A program made the position numbers and the translations under genes. Source: Icerya purchasi (taxonomy: Eukaryota; Arthropoda; Insecta; Hemiptera; Monophlebidae). Taken from it: DNA of 64,000 nucleotides. The stretch lies in NCBI GenBank assembly GCA_039619475.1, contig CM077115.1, forward strand, positions 134,552,172-134,616,171, read 5' to 3'. The notes beneath the pieces are model-generated. The model had not been told where the DNA came from. It did not search any database and worked only from the letters and a program-made list of their open reading frames with translations. Positions 20,152 through 31,890 of the stretch are shown in pieces. How positions within the stretch are numbered: position 1 is the first letter of the stretch; every line of letters starts with the position of its first letter.

Positions 20152-22509
20152 GAGGGTGATTGAGAAGTTGAATGTGAATGTTACCTGAAAAAAAAAAGGT
20201 ATGGGGTAGGATCTTTAGATTTTATTTTTTTACATTTTTTTTTTATTTGTTTTTTTTTATTTATTTTTATTTATTTTATAAAGAAGGGAAGTATATTTTA
20301 GCACAGTAATCAATATTGTATTATTTTTTCTTTTTCTAAAAAGAAAATCATCATGTATTGAGTCAGAATTTTCTTTTTTTCATCATTTTGGTTTCATAGA
20401 CGTAAATAAAAAATATAGTGAGATAAAACAACACATAATTAAATAGCATAAATATAAATCAACAACATATTCACAGGTAAAAGGAGATATGGTAAAGAAG
20501 TAAAATCAGAAAAATAAAACATATTCATGGATATCAAATGTGCTATATATTAAATGTAAATATATAAATAAATATTTCTATTACTCATTAACAGCAAAAG
20601 ATCCAAAAAATGAAAAATTTGTTTTGAAGGCTAGGTCGGCTTCTAGCTGATGCCTCTTATCTTTCGGATTCTCGGTATATATTAAGATACCTCACTACTC
20701 GTGGGCTCTATCAGCGATTAATCATGAAAATGTTGAAAATCCGCTTCTGTGAACAGAACAATCCCGTGCTAAAGAAACAAAATTAAAAATATAGATTAGT
20801 ATAGCGGAAGTAGTTTAAGAAAAATAATTTTATAAATCAGATATAACGACATAATACACACAGCATAATATAAATAATAAGATACAAAGCAAGATAAATA
20901 TTTTGGAAAAAGAAAATGATATGTAGTGTATATTTATAGTTTAGTTTGAGTAAATTGTCTGTAAGGAATGAAAAAAAATAATGGTAAAAGAAGAAAATTG
21001 CTTGGAAGTATCATAAAAATAGGAAGAAATGTAAAAATCTGTGAGTATGGGATATTAAATTGATATGAAAAAATAATATGGAAGATAAAAACTGTACAAT
21101 TACTTACAGTTATATATTTTCAGAAAATTTCAGAATATTGAACGTAATTTGCCATGAGGTTGGTTGTGAATATAAAATCTTCAGCAACAAAAGAAGATTT
21201 GCTCACACCAAATAAATATATCTGAATAAATCCAGGAATACACTAAAAGAAACGTGGTTCATACACATGAGGTAATTAATATAATGTAAAATAAAATAAA
21301 AATGTATGAAATTCTATCGTAAAGAAAAAAGTAAAATAATTTTATCTCGGGTAAATATATTTCATTAGTTATATGTTGAAAGAAAAATATATTAAAGGTA
21401 TACTTCGTTTAAGTTTTACGGATATATTTTTTAATAAATCAATAATAATGAGAATTGTAGGAGATCAAAAAGAAGTAATTCACAAAAGAGAAATAAATTA
21501 TTTGTTTGTATGAGTATTAGAAGAAGGATATTTGATATTTTAATATTGAATAGATCGCTAATTTTTTATAGTACTGTATTGTATAAAATAATGATCACAT
21601 AGAGAAAATATTTCAAATAAATAAAATACAAACATATAATTTGTACTTACCAGATTAAATAAATGTTGAAGAAATGTTGATTGAAAATAACTTTGAAGAC
21701 TTCGAAGCTGATCGAAGTTTACCAATCGACTGCACAAATTCAAGTGATCGTGGAGTTCGAATTTTCTCCAGCTACCACCCTCGTATTTCTCCTTTGCACC
21801 GTTAAAAAAAAACAGGTTTCTTCAGTACATATACCTTCAAAAGTCGCTTTTGCAAATTTCGTAGAAAAATCGGTTTTGTAGCAGTACATTTTTACAAATG
21901 GATAGCCTTGCAATGTGACTGGTCAGAAAAGATACTCGGAATTTATAAATCGGTTATTTATGATCCCATCAATGATGTGCTATAACAATCATTAGTCATG
22001 TTGTAGCGGTGTCAGATCATTAACCCCTTTGTTCAAACAAACATGACGGTAAGGGACAATGTGTATCATACCTGCATGCATGCAATGAAGAAAAAAAAAC
22101 ATGTTTCTTCTGGTACATATACCTTCAAAAGTCGTTTTAGTTATTTCTTCGAAGATTGGTATTGTAGTGGTACATTTTTAAGAACAGATAGTCGTGCAAC
22201 GTGAATGTTGTTGTTTGGAGACATCTGGAGCCTTTTTTCAATGTATTTTTTGTTTTTTCATGATCACACCGATGCATTGGAGAATATAATATTCTATATC
22301 ACACACACATACACTCTCTCACTCACTCGTCCATCACAATTAGCGACATTTTTTTTTCTTCAAACCGCGTTTTTTCTTCCAACATGTCAAGTCTTGTAAA
22401 ACTAGCAGGATTTTTCGATCTGTCTGTCACTCTGTCACTCTCTCTCTCTCTACACATTTAGCATTAGCGAAACTTACACACACTCGTGTATATCGCGAAA
22501 AAATAATTT
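20152..22509. repeat. Unit B, first part
   Basis: Corresponds to unit A 13,506-15,440, with extra sequence at 20,640-21,120 not in A. This extra part contains a candidate intron on the minus strand (donor GTAAGTAATT at plus 21,107-21,116, acceptor TTTCTTTAG at about 20,769-20,777). The interval ends at the target site of the inserted LINE. No complete gene other than the truncated family member is present. Confidence 0.75.
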
Positions 22510-22588
22510 TTTTTTTTTTTTTTTTTTTTTTTAATTGGGCTCGTCAACCGAGGACCTTCACCCAGAAACAATTAAGGGAAAACGAAAG

Positions 22589-25500
22589 TTATACAGTGAG
22601 GCGATCAGCTATCGCTAATAAGAAGGAAACAATGGAGGGGATAATAAGTGTAGAAGGAAAAGACAGGATATAACGAGCACAAAAAGGAGCAGGAAGCCCC
22701 AGCCCAAGCAAGTGGGAATATAGAGCCGAGCGCTCCACCGAAAGAGCAGAGCACTCAAAGAACACGTGATCGGTGTCACAAACAACCGCATCGTTTGAAT
22801 GGAGAGGACAACATGGGGAAGAGGTCAACGAGAGGCGAAAGCGTGAGGAAGGTAGCAAGGAATGGTTTAAGTGCAAACGCACAATGGAGACAACAACAGA
22901 GCGAGGAAGTGAAGGAAACAGAAGGAACCAAGGATTTGAAGGAGGATTAGGCTGAACTGACAGATAAAAGGAGCGACAATTAGAAAAGGAGGAAGGGTAC
23001 ATATTCGACCAAAATCTGAGATGAAAATGTTTACACAAAGGCAAGAGATTAGAGGATGGGATTTTTTTGAAGAAGAATGTAGAAGAAGATGCAGCAACCC
23101 GAGCCAAAGAATCAGCCTTCTCATTACCTGAGATGCCAGAATGACCAGGAACCCACAGCAAGTCAACATGGATTCCATGGAGAGAAGAGAGAGTCCAAAT
23201 GAGAGAACGTATGCTGAGAATAGAAAAATCACAGGAATGATTAGGAAGAGGAGAAGAGATGGCTTGAAGAGCACTCATGGAGTCGGATATGATCAGAAAC
23301 TGGGAAGAAAGACGATTGGAGGAAATAAAAATAATGGAACGTAAAATAGCCATTAGCTCGGCTGTAAATATGGAACAGAAAGAAGGAAGACAGAAGGATT
23401 CAGAGAAGTTATAGTCTGGAAGAATAAAAGAAGCACCAACCCCATCAGGCCCCTTAGAACCATCAGTGAAAATGGTAACATGAGAAGGGAAGAGGGAATT
23501 GACAATACTGTGGAATTCCTGTTTAATTACAGCTGGAGGGAGAGATTTTGCAAGTGTAGGGGAAATAAATACTCTGGGAGGATGGCAGAGATCGCTGAAG
23601 TTAAAGGAAAAATAAGGCAGACTATTAAAGGAAATTGTATACGGCCAAAATGAACTAAGACGGAGAGAAATAAGGGACAGGATAGGAATTTTCCTAGGCA
23701 CAAAGCGCCAATTCCGAGAAATTGAAAGGTAGGAAAAAATGAGAGAAGAAGATGAGAGAGAAAGACGTTTAGCAAGGAAGCGATAGCCCAAATAAGATCT
23801 GCGAATAGACAGGGGAGGAACATTCGATTCAGCAAGCAATGCTGGAATAGGAGAGGATTTAAGAGCACCGAGACAGAGTCTAAGACAAGAATTTTGGATC
23901 ACATCAAGTTTAGAGAGACGGGATTTGGAAGCGCAGGCATAAATGAACGAACAGTAATCAAGCTTGGAGCGGACGATGGATTTATATAGAAGAATAAGAA
24001 TGAAAGGGTCACCACCCCATTTAGTCGGAGACAGGGCCTTCAGCAGGTTCAACCGTTTAGTAGAGGAGGAGGAAAGATATTTAATATGTTCGGAAAAAGT
24101 CAAACGACTATCGAGAAAGATACCGAGATAACGAAAGCAATTAACACGAGCAATATCTGTGCTATTTAAGGATAAATTAACAGAAGCAGGGTTATAAGGG
24201 CGAAGGGTAAATACAACGCAGGAGGACTTAGAAGGAGAAATCGAAAGGTTAATTGAGGCAAGAGCACTTTCAAGGAAATTGAGGGACGATTTGAGAGCAT
24301 CATTAGCTGCGTCAATATCGTGGGAAGAGGAAAAAAGCAAAATATCATCGGCAAAGAATAAAGAGTGGGAATTTAAAGGAAGAGAAGCGATACTAGCAGT
24401 ATAAATGTTAAAAAGAGTAGGACTGAGGGAGGAACCTTGAGGAAGACCGCAGAAAACCTTTCTAGAAGTGTCAAATAATGGAGGAGAGAGGTGGATAGAA
24501 CGATTGGACATGAGCTTAATAACAAGGGAAGTGAAATTCACTGGAATGTTAATTGCTGTCATTTTATCTCTTAAAGTTGGGAGATGAACATTGTCGAAAG
24601 CACAGGAAACATCTATGAAGGAAGCCAGAGTATAATGTTTTTGGATAAAGGACTTATATAAATGAGACACAAAAAGACTGATACAATCAGGAGGGCCGAT
24701 ACCAGGCCGAAAGCCGAACATATTGTTAGGAAGCACATTATGGTGTTCCAACCACCAGACAAGACGCTTGTTTAGCATACCCTCAAACAATTTTCTGATG
24801 CAGGATGCCAAGGAGATGGGGCGTAAGGAAGAACTTTTCTTAGGAATAGGGACAATAATGAAAGAATTCCAAGAGGGGGGGATTGAACCCCTGGAAAGGA
24901 AAGAATTGAAAAGATTGAGAAGAAAGTTAAGGGATAGTTCAGACAGATTTTTAAGAGCAAGATAAGGTATACCATCAAGGCCTGGAGTAGGGCTGGAAGA
25001 TTTAGATAAAACAGCTAATAATTCATTAAGATTGAAAGCCGAAGTGAGGAAGTGAGAAGGAGGGGACGAGATTTGCGGAGAGGTGTTGGAATACAGTTCG
25101 TCAAAGGAAGGAACGTAGGCAGGAGCGACAGAATCAATGAAGGATATTAGGCTATCCTCAGATACATTAGAAAGAGAAGGACGTTCAGAGGATGGAGATT
25201 TAAAAGCTCTAGCCAACCTCCAAATATGTGAGAGAGAAGTATTTCTAGAAAAGGAAGAACAGAATTTTTTCCAAGAGGCCTTTTTCACGGCTTTAAGAAT
25301 AAACCTAGCCCTGGCGTTGGCTTGTTTATGAGCCAGAAAGTTTTGGGTTGTAGGATTAGAGCGATAGGATCTGAAGGTCGAACGACAATGGTTAAATGCA
25401 GCGTTACACTCCTCATTCCACCAAAGAGATGAGGCCGCACAACGATGAGTGGTTGCAGGAGAACGACGAGGGGGAGAAGATAGAGAAAGAGCAGACCTGA

Positions 25501-26332
25501 TAGAATGGGAAAAGAAATTATAGAGAGAAATGGGATCACAATTAATCTGTGGATCAGGAAGTGATGAATCAACAGAAGAGCGGAAAAGAGTCCAATTAGT
25601 TTTGCTGAGATTCCATCGAGGAGAATGGAGATGCCTGGGATAAGTTGGAGAAGGAAAAATATCAGTAGTAATTATTATGGGAACATGGTCACTGCCGAAA
25701 GAACCCGAAAGGGTTCTCCAGGTAAAGTTAAGACCAATTGAAGGGGAAGAAAGAGTTAGATCAAGAGAACTGGAGACAAAAGCATTCCTAAAATAGGTTG
25801 GGGAAAGATCATTAAGGAGCACCAAGTTATCAGAAAGGATAGTATTCTCAAGGATGGAACCATTGCTATTGTAGGATGTGCAGCCCCACATAGGGGAATG
25901 AGCATTCCAATCGCCGCCGATAATAAATGGTTGCGGGATAGATGAGAAAAATGTAGAAAGGGGGAAGTGACGAAGATCGTAAGTAGGAGGAACATAAATC
26001 GAAACAACGTTAATAGGACGCATAGAAGGAGGATTGATGGAGATATGAACGATATTAGGAATATTAGGAGTAGAAGGAAGGTTGAGAGAAATCTTGTGAG
26101 AATGGAATGGAATGCCATTTCTAACGAGGATCGCAGAACCAGCATAGCCATCATCGCGATCGCTTCTGATTACCTTGAAGCCTCTAATGTTAAAATCCAC
26201 GCCTGACCGAAGCCACGTTTCCGAGATGAGAGCAACTTGGATATTATGAAGATCCAACAAACCCTCCAATGAATTTTTGTTGGCTCTGAGACTACGACAA
26301 TTCCATTGTAGCAGATTAAACGCAGCCGGCAT
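22589..26332 (-). CDS. LINE ORF2: APE endonuclease, reverse transcriptase and RNase H
   Basis: An intact 1247-residue ORF from the ATG at 26,330-26,332. The N-terminus (LLQWNCRSLRANK, ISETWL, GGDWNAHSPMWG, SFGSDHVPI) is an AP-like endonuclease that nicks target DNA. The central part is reverse transcriptase with PIPKKSSSLRPISLASC, GLPQGSSLSPTLFN and the catalytic FFADD. The C-terminal part has RNase H (FTDGSKGPDGVGAS, ISDSMSALQA, WVPGHSGISGNEKAD) and then a Cys/His segment (CCPLHSND...CDTDHVFFEC). This order, with RNase H, fits the I group or related clades rather than RTE or CR1. It performs target-primed reverse transcription of its own RNA. No stops are present. Confidence 0.93.
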   Translation of the reverse strand: MPAAFNLLQWNCRSLRANKNSLEGLLDLHNIQVALISETWLRSGVDFNIRGFKVIRSDRDDGYAGSAILVRNGIPFHSHKISLNLPSTPNIPNIVHISINPPSMRPINVVSIYVPPTYDLRHFPLSTFFSSIPQPFIIGGDWNAHSPMWGCTSYNSNGSILENTILSDNLVLLNDLSPTYFRNAFVSSSLDLTLSSPSIGLNFTWRTLSGSFGSDHVPIIITTDIFPSPTYPRHLHSPRWNLSKTNWTLFRSSVDSSLPDPQINCDPISLYNFFSHSIRSALSLSSPPRRSPATTHRCAASSLWWNEECNAAFNHCRSTFRSYRSNPTTQNFLAHKQANARARFILKAVKKASWKKFCSSFSRNTSLSHIWRLARAFKSPSSERPSLSNVSEDSLISFIDSVAPAYVPSFDELYSNTSPQISSPPSHFLTSAFNLNELLAVLSKSSSPTPGLDGIPYLALKNLSELSLNFLLNLFNSFLSRGSIPPSWNSFIIVPIPKKSSSLRPISLASCIRKLFEGMLNKRLVWWLEHHNVLPNNMFGFRPGIGPPDCISLFVSHLYKSFIQKHYTLASFIDVSCAFDNVHLPTLRDKMTAINIPVNFTSLVIKLMSNRSIHLSPPLFDTSRKVFCGLPQGSSLSPTLFNIYTASIASLPLNSHSLFFADDILLFSSSHDIDAANDALKSSLNFLESALASINLSISPSKSSCVVFTLRPYNPASVNLSLNSTDIARVNCFRYLGIFLDSRLTFSEHIKYLSSSSTKRLNLLKALSPTKWGGDPFILILLYKSIVRSKLDYCSFIYACASKSRLSKLDVIQNSCLRLCLGALKSSPIPALLAESNVPPLSIRRSYLGYRFLAKRLSLSSSSLIFSYLSISRNWRFVPRKIPILSLISLRLSSFWPYTISFNSLPYFSFNFSDLCHPPRVFISPTLAKSLPPAVIKQEFHSIVNSLFPSHVTIFTDGSKGPDGVGASFILPDYNFSESFCLPSFCSIFTAELMAILRSIIFISSNRLSSQFLIISDSMSALQAISSPLPNHSCDFSILSIRSLIWTLSSLHGIHVDLLWVPGHSGISGNEKADSLARVAASSSTFFFKKIPSSNLLPLCKHFHLRFWSNMYPSSFSNCRSFYLSVQPNPPSNPWFLLFPSLPRSVVVSIVRLHLNHSLLPSSRFRLSLTSSPCCPLHSNDAVVCDTDHVFFECSALSVERSALYSHLLGLGLPAPFCARYILSFPSTLIIPSIVSFLLAIADRLTV

Positions 26333-27139
26333 TGTAGAGCTAAAGAGGGATTAGGAAAAAAAGAGGTAAGAGAATGGAGTAGGAAGCAAAAGGAGAGCAC
26401 AGAGGAGGGTATAAATGCAAAGCATTTATACTAAAATAGCAAGGATAGGTGGATAGAGAAGAAAGGAACAATCGACTATAATAATTAGAATACAGGAGGA
26501 AGTGAGTCAGGGCAGCTAGATTATAGAGGGAAACGGAGCGTAGTAGAAAGGGAGATGATAAAACACAATTGGGAGCAGAAATGAAGGAGATATATGAAGA
26601 TTTTAGAGAAACAGGAAATAGGTATGAAAACATCCAAATAAATAAAGTAAAGTCAGTTGTAGTTAGACCATTGCACTTAAAACTGGAGCTGGGTGTTACG
26701 AAGCCATAGCTATACACGCCAGCTAGTCTCACAACTGTATAAATGTAACAGTAAAAGTGAGAAAAAAAGCAACTTCGAATGGAACTCAGCCCAAAGATTG
26801 AGTACGTCAACTCGACATGAGCCCATTCGAGAAAATAATAAGAAGATAAAAGGTACCAGTGCTCAATAGTGGGTATGGCCACTACAGCAACGGCCCTTTT
26901 AATAATACATAAAAGGAAATGTAAAACAGGAGAAAGCCGTGCTTAAACCTGAGTCAATGGCCAACTGACTTGGATGAATCATACTGCGCAATTGGAAAGA
27001 GATTGAGCAAGAGGATACGGGAAAGGAGAGGGGGAAGGGGGAAGGACAAAAGAAGAAAATAGAGAAAATTCTGCCCTGAATCTTATCACTTCTACTCCTT
27101 TTTAGTCCTATTTGATTTTTCCTTGTTATTAGGAGAATA
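26333..27139 (-). other. Spacer between ORF1 and ORF2 of the LINE
   Basis: About 0.8 kb with no family-like frame. ORF1 and ORF2 of related LINEs usually overlap or nearly touch, so this spacer is unusually long. It may hold a signal for ORF2 translation or be acquired sequence. Confidence 0.45.
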
Positions 27140-28622
27140 ATTATTAAGAACGTATATTATTAGAGAGGAAACGAGAAAGAGAATCAGCAAAGGATGAGGA
27201 GGAAGCAATGTTGTTTAAAGAAAGAAGCTCTAGAACCGCTGTTGAAATATTATTAATTAAGGGAGAAAGATCCAAAGAGGAAGAGTTTAGAGGGGCTGAG
27301 GATACAGGATTGATATTAGTAAGATTTGCGGGAAGACAACTTTCTGAAGTAGAGTTAGGAAAAGAAGGAACGGATTTATTGAGAGCCCATCCATTGGAGG
27401 GAGAAGGAATACGATTAGATGGAAGAGGGGGAATTGGGGAGAGGAATCGTAGATAGGTTTAGAGAACCGTTTTTTGTGGAATGTAGGTGATTTGGGACGA
27501 GGAATAGAGTTAGAAAGAAGAGAGGGGAGTGATGGTGGAGATTTAGTAATATTATTGTGGGAAGAGGAAGGCAAGGAGGCTCGGTCAGCAAACGAAAAGG
27601 CATGAGTAGCTAAGCTGTTCTTTTTGATAAGTGTGGCTTCTTGAAAAGAGATATTCTCGAAAGCCATAATACGTTTTATTTCTTTCTGCCTAATCCACTC
27701 AGGGCAAGACAGATCATAGGCACGGTGAGAGCCTTTGCAATTTCGGCAGGTGGGAGGAACTTGTAGGCAACTACATTCTGAGGCTGGGTGCTTGGAAGCA
27801 CAGTGCGAACAGATATACGAAGAACTACGGCAGTGTTTTGAAATGTGACCAAAAAGAAAACATTTTGAACACTGCGTAGGTGAACGGACACTGGGGGAAA
27901 CGAGAAATCTGTAAATTGAGACAAATTCGGGAAGGGTAGTTTTATGGAATTTGATCTCGACTGAGCGGGTAGGAATTTTAGAATCTTCGGAAGAACGGTA
28001 AATTCGGCGAATTGAGGCAATAGGGATTGAGGACTCAATTCCTTCAGCAATTTCTTCCTCGGAGAAGGACGGATGAACGCCTGAAATGATGCCCATTCTA
28101 AAAAGAACACCGTTGGGGATGTACGCTTTAATATTGTGCGATGCGAAGAAATTAGGCTGCGCCAGAAAAGAATTTGCGGAAGAGACCGATGGAAATTTAA
28201 CTGAGACACGGCCCCTACCTTGAGGGACAATGCTCGTAAGGGAGGAGGATACAGAGTAAATTAGCCTGGCAAGGGCCAAAGGATGAAGATTGCCGAGGTT
28301 CTCCTCTGAAGAACAACCTTCGACGTAAACGGTATAAGGCCCTGGATGATCAGAGGCAAACAACAAATTTTCTTTAGTGATGCTATTATTATTATTATTG
28401 TTATTACTATTATTATTCGTATTATTGTTATTATTCGTATTATTCGTATTATTATTATTATTATTGTTGTTGTTGTTGCAATTATTATTGTTACTATTGT
28501 TAATATTATTATTGATGGTAGTAATAGTAGAAGTATTAGTAGGAGGAGTAACAGTAGAATCAGTGGAAGTAGTAACATTATTACTCCTCTCGCTGTAATT
28601 ATCATTATTATTGCAAATATCA

Positions 28623-28662
<40 letters not shown>

Positions 28663-28942
28663 TGTTATTATAATTATTATTATTATTATTATTACTACTC
28701 TTAATATAATTATTATTATTATTATTATTATTACTATTATTATTATTGTTTTCGGAAGCGCTTAAATCGGTATGTGAAAATCGAAATTCCTTAGGGGGCA
28801 AGGATGCTTTAGGCGAAGAAGGACTTGGAAGTTTCCGTTTGTTAGAGGAATCCACCTCCGTCAAACTGAGAGACAAACCATCACGAGACGGTTTGTTGGA
28901 AATGGAGGAGGCCGCCGAGCGGCCCCCCTTAGACGAGCTCAT
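27140..28942 (-). pseudogene. LINE ORF1: Gag-like protein with zinc knuckles and poly-asparagine tracts, one frameshift
   Basis: The ATG is at 28,940-28,942. A Ser-rich start is followed by long Asn tracts coded by the ATT-type microsatellite at 28,380-28,760, then an RNA-binding-like domain and three zinc knuckles (CSKCFLFGHISKHC, CSHCASKHPASEC, CRNCKGSHRAYDLSC), typical of LINE ORF1 nucleic-acid chaperones. Near 27,430-27,440 the frame appears to shift within a C-rich run: the original frame becomes hydrophobic and ends at 27,287, while another frame carries Ser/Asn/Pro-rich sequence like the rest of the protein and ends near 27,140. Whether this is a mutation or a tolerated C-terminal variant cannot be decided here. 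Confidence 0.8.
28380..28760. repeat. ATT-trinucleotide microsatellite coding for poly-Asn
   Basis: Runs of ATT on the plus strand (AAT on the coding strand) mixed with GTT and ACT. In the ORF1 frame they read as Asn tracts with scattered Ser, Thr and Ile. The long plus-strand frames across it are artefacts. Confidence 0.9.
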
Positions 28943-29248
28943 CTATCCGACTAAGCGACTTAAGTGAAGAAAACTACTAAAATAACGAAAAAAAAAAAAA
29001 AAAAAAAAAAAAAGGACAGAATAGAGAAAATTAAATAAATAAAAGTAAGAGTTCTAACAGTAAACGAAAGTACAGCTGGTGGAAATTAACGAATAGTTAG
29101 TACGCTGCGAAATCGTAATCTTATAAATAGATAATTAGATAATAAAAGAACGGTCTCACCGGTTTATCGATTACAATGCGCTGATAAGGAAGACGCGAAC
29201 GCGAACAAACAATAGATAGCACACTCGATTCGGTTTGAGAACCATCGG

Positions 29249-30340
29249 AAAAATAATTTATGAAATATAAAATATTAATTAATGCGAGAATCATGCACGC
29301 ATATTTTTATTAAAAGTATATTCCATATATATTATGATATGCTTTATTTTTTCAGTTCCCCGGGAACTAAATCACATGTTATTTATCAATATCCTTTCCC
29401 GTCATACCACCACATAGCTATATATTTACATGATAAGAAATTATAAAAAAAATAATTATATAATACGATAAAATAAAATTATAGATAAAAAAAATACTTT
29501 AACGCAGTGGTGTTTGCATGCAAGAATATGATTGGAGCATTTTTCGTCGCGGGTGTGTCTATACTTGTAAAAATATGAAAGATTGTTAAAAAAAATATAT
29601 ATGTATCGTATGTATAATAATATATACTCATACTTTGAAATATTAAAGAAATAATAGCGGTATTGGGAACGGAGCGCATGTGTGTGGGTGTGATATTGTT
29701 GTAGAGATCTGAATATGCGTGGGATCGGCACATGCGCTTTGCGACGGTGACCGGATCATGCGCAGGAACGAAATATATACGTGTGAGAGGTGTGAACTGG
29801 AGTTATAGGTTAGATTTTAGCTTTAAATAATATATTGGGGTTAAATTTTGGAATTTTCTTACTTAGGTCCTGAATTTTGAAAAAAATAAATTGCAGTAAA
29901 GCAGCAGGTGGGTGAGGCGAGTGGAGACTTGGGTTACTTTCGGACATTAATTATTATATTTATGCTAATTAATAATCGGTTCGGTTTATCAGAAATGTGT
30001 GGGACGTGTACAGGGGAATTTTGGAGAAATTTGGGGAACTTGGGAGAACTTTCAGCACCTGGACACTAATTGGGGTTACTTGCGCCCCCGAATAACACTT
30101 TGGACAGTTTATTGACCTCTGGACACTGTTTGGACGTTCAGATTAGTGGATACCCATGGGAACCGTCCAGGGGAAACTTGGAGGAATCGGGGGAAACTTG
30201 TGTGAATTTTGACCACCTGGACATGAATTGGAGTGACTTTCGTGTTCGGATTACCAGTCTGGGGTGAATTTTCGCCTCTGGGACAGGAATTGGTGTTTGG
30301 ATTAGTGGAACGGCTAGAGTCGCCCTTTATCGACTACTTA
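29249..30340. repeat. Unit B, second part
   Basis: This resumes unit B after the LINE and matches C 50,333-51,420 closely and A 15,425-16,728 less closely, ending at CGACTACT (30,331). It includes one copy of the GGTATTGGGAACGGAG block and the G-rich tract. The gag-like region expected next is absent and is replaced by a gene fragment. Confidence 0.8.
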
Positions 30341-30342
30341 AG

Positions 30343-30583
30343 CCTAACATAATTTCGATTTCTTTATCATATAGGTGTGCAATAATATTTACATTTATTA
30401 ATGGAAATAGATCTGGTAAAATGTTATCGAAATCGAACTGGTGAATTTATATATTATCTAATAGGTGGTAGTTTTTACATAATAATGCTTTATACATAAT
30501 TTAATTTACACATTTACAAATCTTCGGGTGTTTGAAATTTTTGTAATATATATTATTCACAATATGATTACAAATACACTTTT
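30343..30583 (-). pseudogene. Secreted-protein family member D, N-terminal fragment
   Basis: Read on the minus strand, this stretch has family-like segments: CICNHIVNNIYY, then YKALLCKNYHLL-like sequence and HLYDKEIEI. They match residues of copy A (CVCNDVVNNKYY, LLCGDYHLL, HLYIKEIEI) in the same order. The level of change shows a separate, more diverged family member, of which only about 80 codons remain, with at least one stop. It sits between the G-rich tract of unit B and the LTR remnant. Confidence 0.65.
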
Positions 30584-30647
30584 CTTTATTTATTTTTTTC
30601 TTTTATTTTCTAAAATTTTATAAGTTCCATGTAATAGACACATTACA
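30584..30647 (-). mobile_element. LTR remnant
   Basis: The last 64 bases match the high-coordinate end of LTR B: TTTTCTAAAATTTTATAAG, then CCATGTAATAGACACATTACA ending at 30,647. The rest of the LTR is missing. It directly abuts the truncated secreted gene C, with the same junction as in B. Confidence 0.8.
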
Positions 30648-31463
30648 ATATAAACATGATCCTCCTCCTCACAATCTATCTTATATATATAATTCTTTTT
30701 AATGTTAAAGTTGATTGCATTAGATAAATCTAATATTGTTTTTTGTATGCTTGTAAAGATCTCATAATTATAAAAATTAATCGATTTTTCATTACAACGC
30801 AAAAACAATTTATTATCAATAAAATTTTTACAATATGATACAAAAGGATAAGCATGTTTCGGGATACTATTCGAAAATAATACCCCTACACTGTCAATGA
30901 CTGTATGTTTATCCTTTGTATCATATTGTAAAAAGGATTACATTTTTTATTATTATTACTATTATTATGACTAAATAAATGTAATTCCATTTTATATTCA
31001 GATAAGTCTAAATTTAATATATTTTTGATATTAAATAAATCATTAATTATAACATTGTATGGCATATTTTGATAATGTGAGGTTCTACTTTTTAGCTTAT
31101 CTTTATAAAAGTCATGCCGCGGGGAGGAGCATAAATTAAAAACAGTTTCATAATATTTACAGAGATCTAACTCTAATATAGCTAACATAATTTTAATTTC
31201 CTTAATATATACTGGTTCTAACGATATTTACAGGGAGTAGGAGAAATAAACGATTTAAAATGTGATCATCCCAAATGTTAAGCAGGTGGATAATTTATGC
31301 AAAGCAATTTCTTATAATTAACACTTTTATGACAATAACATTTTATAGTATGTTATAAATTATTATAATATTTATTATTTACAACGTCTTTTTCATTACT
31401 TTTTTTATTTTTTTTCTTTGTTATAATACATGATAATAACAAAGAAATTGCAAAAGATTTCAT
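30648..31463 (-). pseudogene. Secreted-protein family member C, truncated and broken
   Basis: Nearly identical to member B, including the cut at DCEEEDHV next to the LTR end, so B and C share an ancestor that was already truncated. The ATG at 31,461-31,463 is kept, but an extra TAA replaces a CAA seen in B near 31,356, and the later segments lie in separate frames (31,188-30,886 and 30,808-30,648). Confidence 0.8.
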
Positions 31464-31890
31464 GATGGTGATTGAGAAGTTAAATGTGAATGTTACCTGA
31501 AAAAGAAAAGGTATGATGTACGATCTTTAGATTTTATTTTTTTACATTTTTTTTTTATTTGTTTTTTTTTTTTTATTTTATAAAGAAGGGAAGCATATTT
31601 TAGCACAGTAATCAATATTGTATTATTTTTTCTTTTTCTAAAAAGAAAATCATCATGTATTAAGTCAGAATTTTCTTTTTTTCATCATTTTGGTTTCATA
31701 GACGTAAATAAAAAATATAGTGAGATAAAACAACACATAATTAAATAACATAAATATAAATCAACAACATATTCACAGGTAAAAGGAGATATGGTAAAGA
31801 AGTAAAATCAGAAAAATAAAACATATTCATGGATATCAAATGTGCTATATATTAAACGTAAATATATAAATAAATATTTTTATTACTCAC
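31464..31890. repeat. Unit C, first part
   Basis: Matches B 20,152-20,585. It ends at the target site of the Ty3/gypsy insertion; the last five bases, CTCAC, are duplicated at 48,418-48,422. Confidence 0.85.

Larger units (their letters stand above)
22510..29248 (-). mobile_element. I/Jockey-like non-LTR retrotransposon (LINE), complete insertion
   Basis: A 6.74-kb insertion flanked by an 11-base target duplication AAAAATAATTT (22,499-22,509 and 29,249-29,259). The undisturbed target is visible in unit C at about 50,333-50,345, confirming both ends. In transcript order there is a 5' region of about 300 bases containing a 27-base poly-A run (on the plus strand, 28,988-29,014), ORF1, a spacer of about 0.8 kb, ORF2 and a poly-A tail (plus-strand T run, 22,510-22,532). 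The full-length structure and an open ORF2 suggest a fairly recent insertion. Confidence 0.92.

Noticed and set aside
22773..26206. Plus-strand and out-of-frame ORFs within the LINE ORF2 region
   Set aside because: They overlap the intact 1247-residue ORF2 on the opposite strand and have no independent signature.
28346..28765. Long plus-strand ORFs of Ile, Leu or Val repeats
   Set aside because: They are translations of the ATT microsatellite opposite LINE ORF1.
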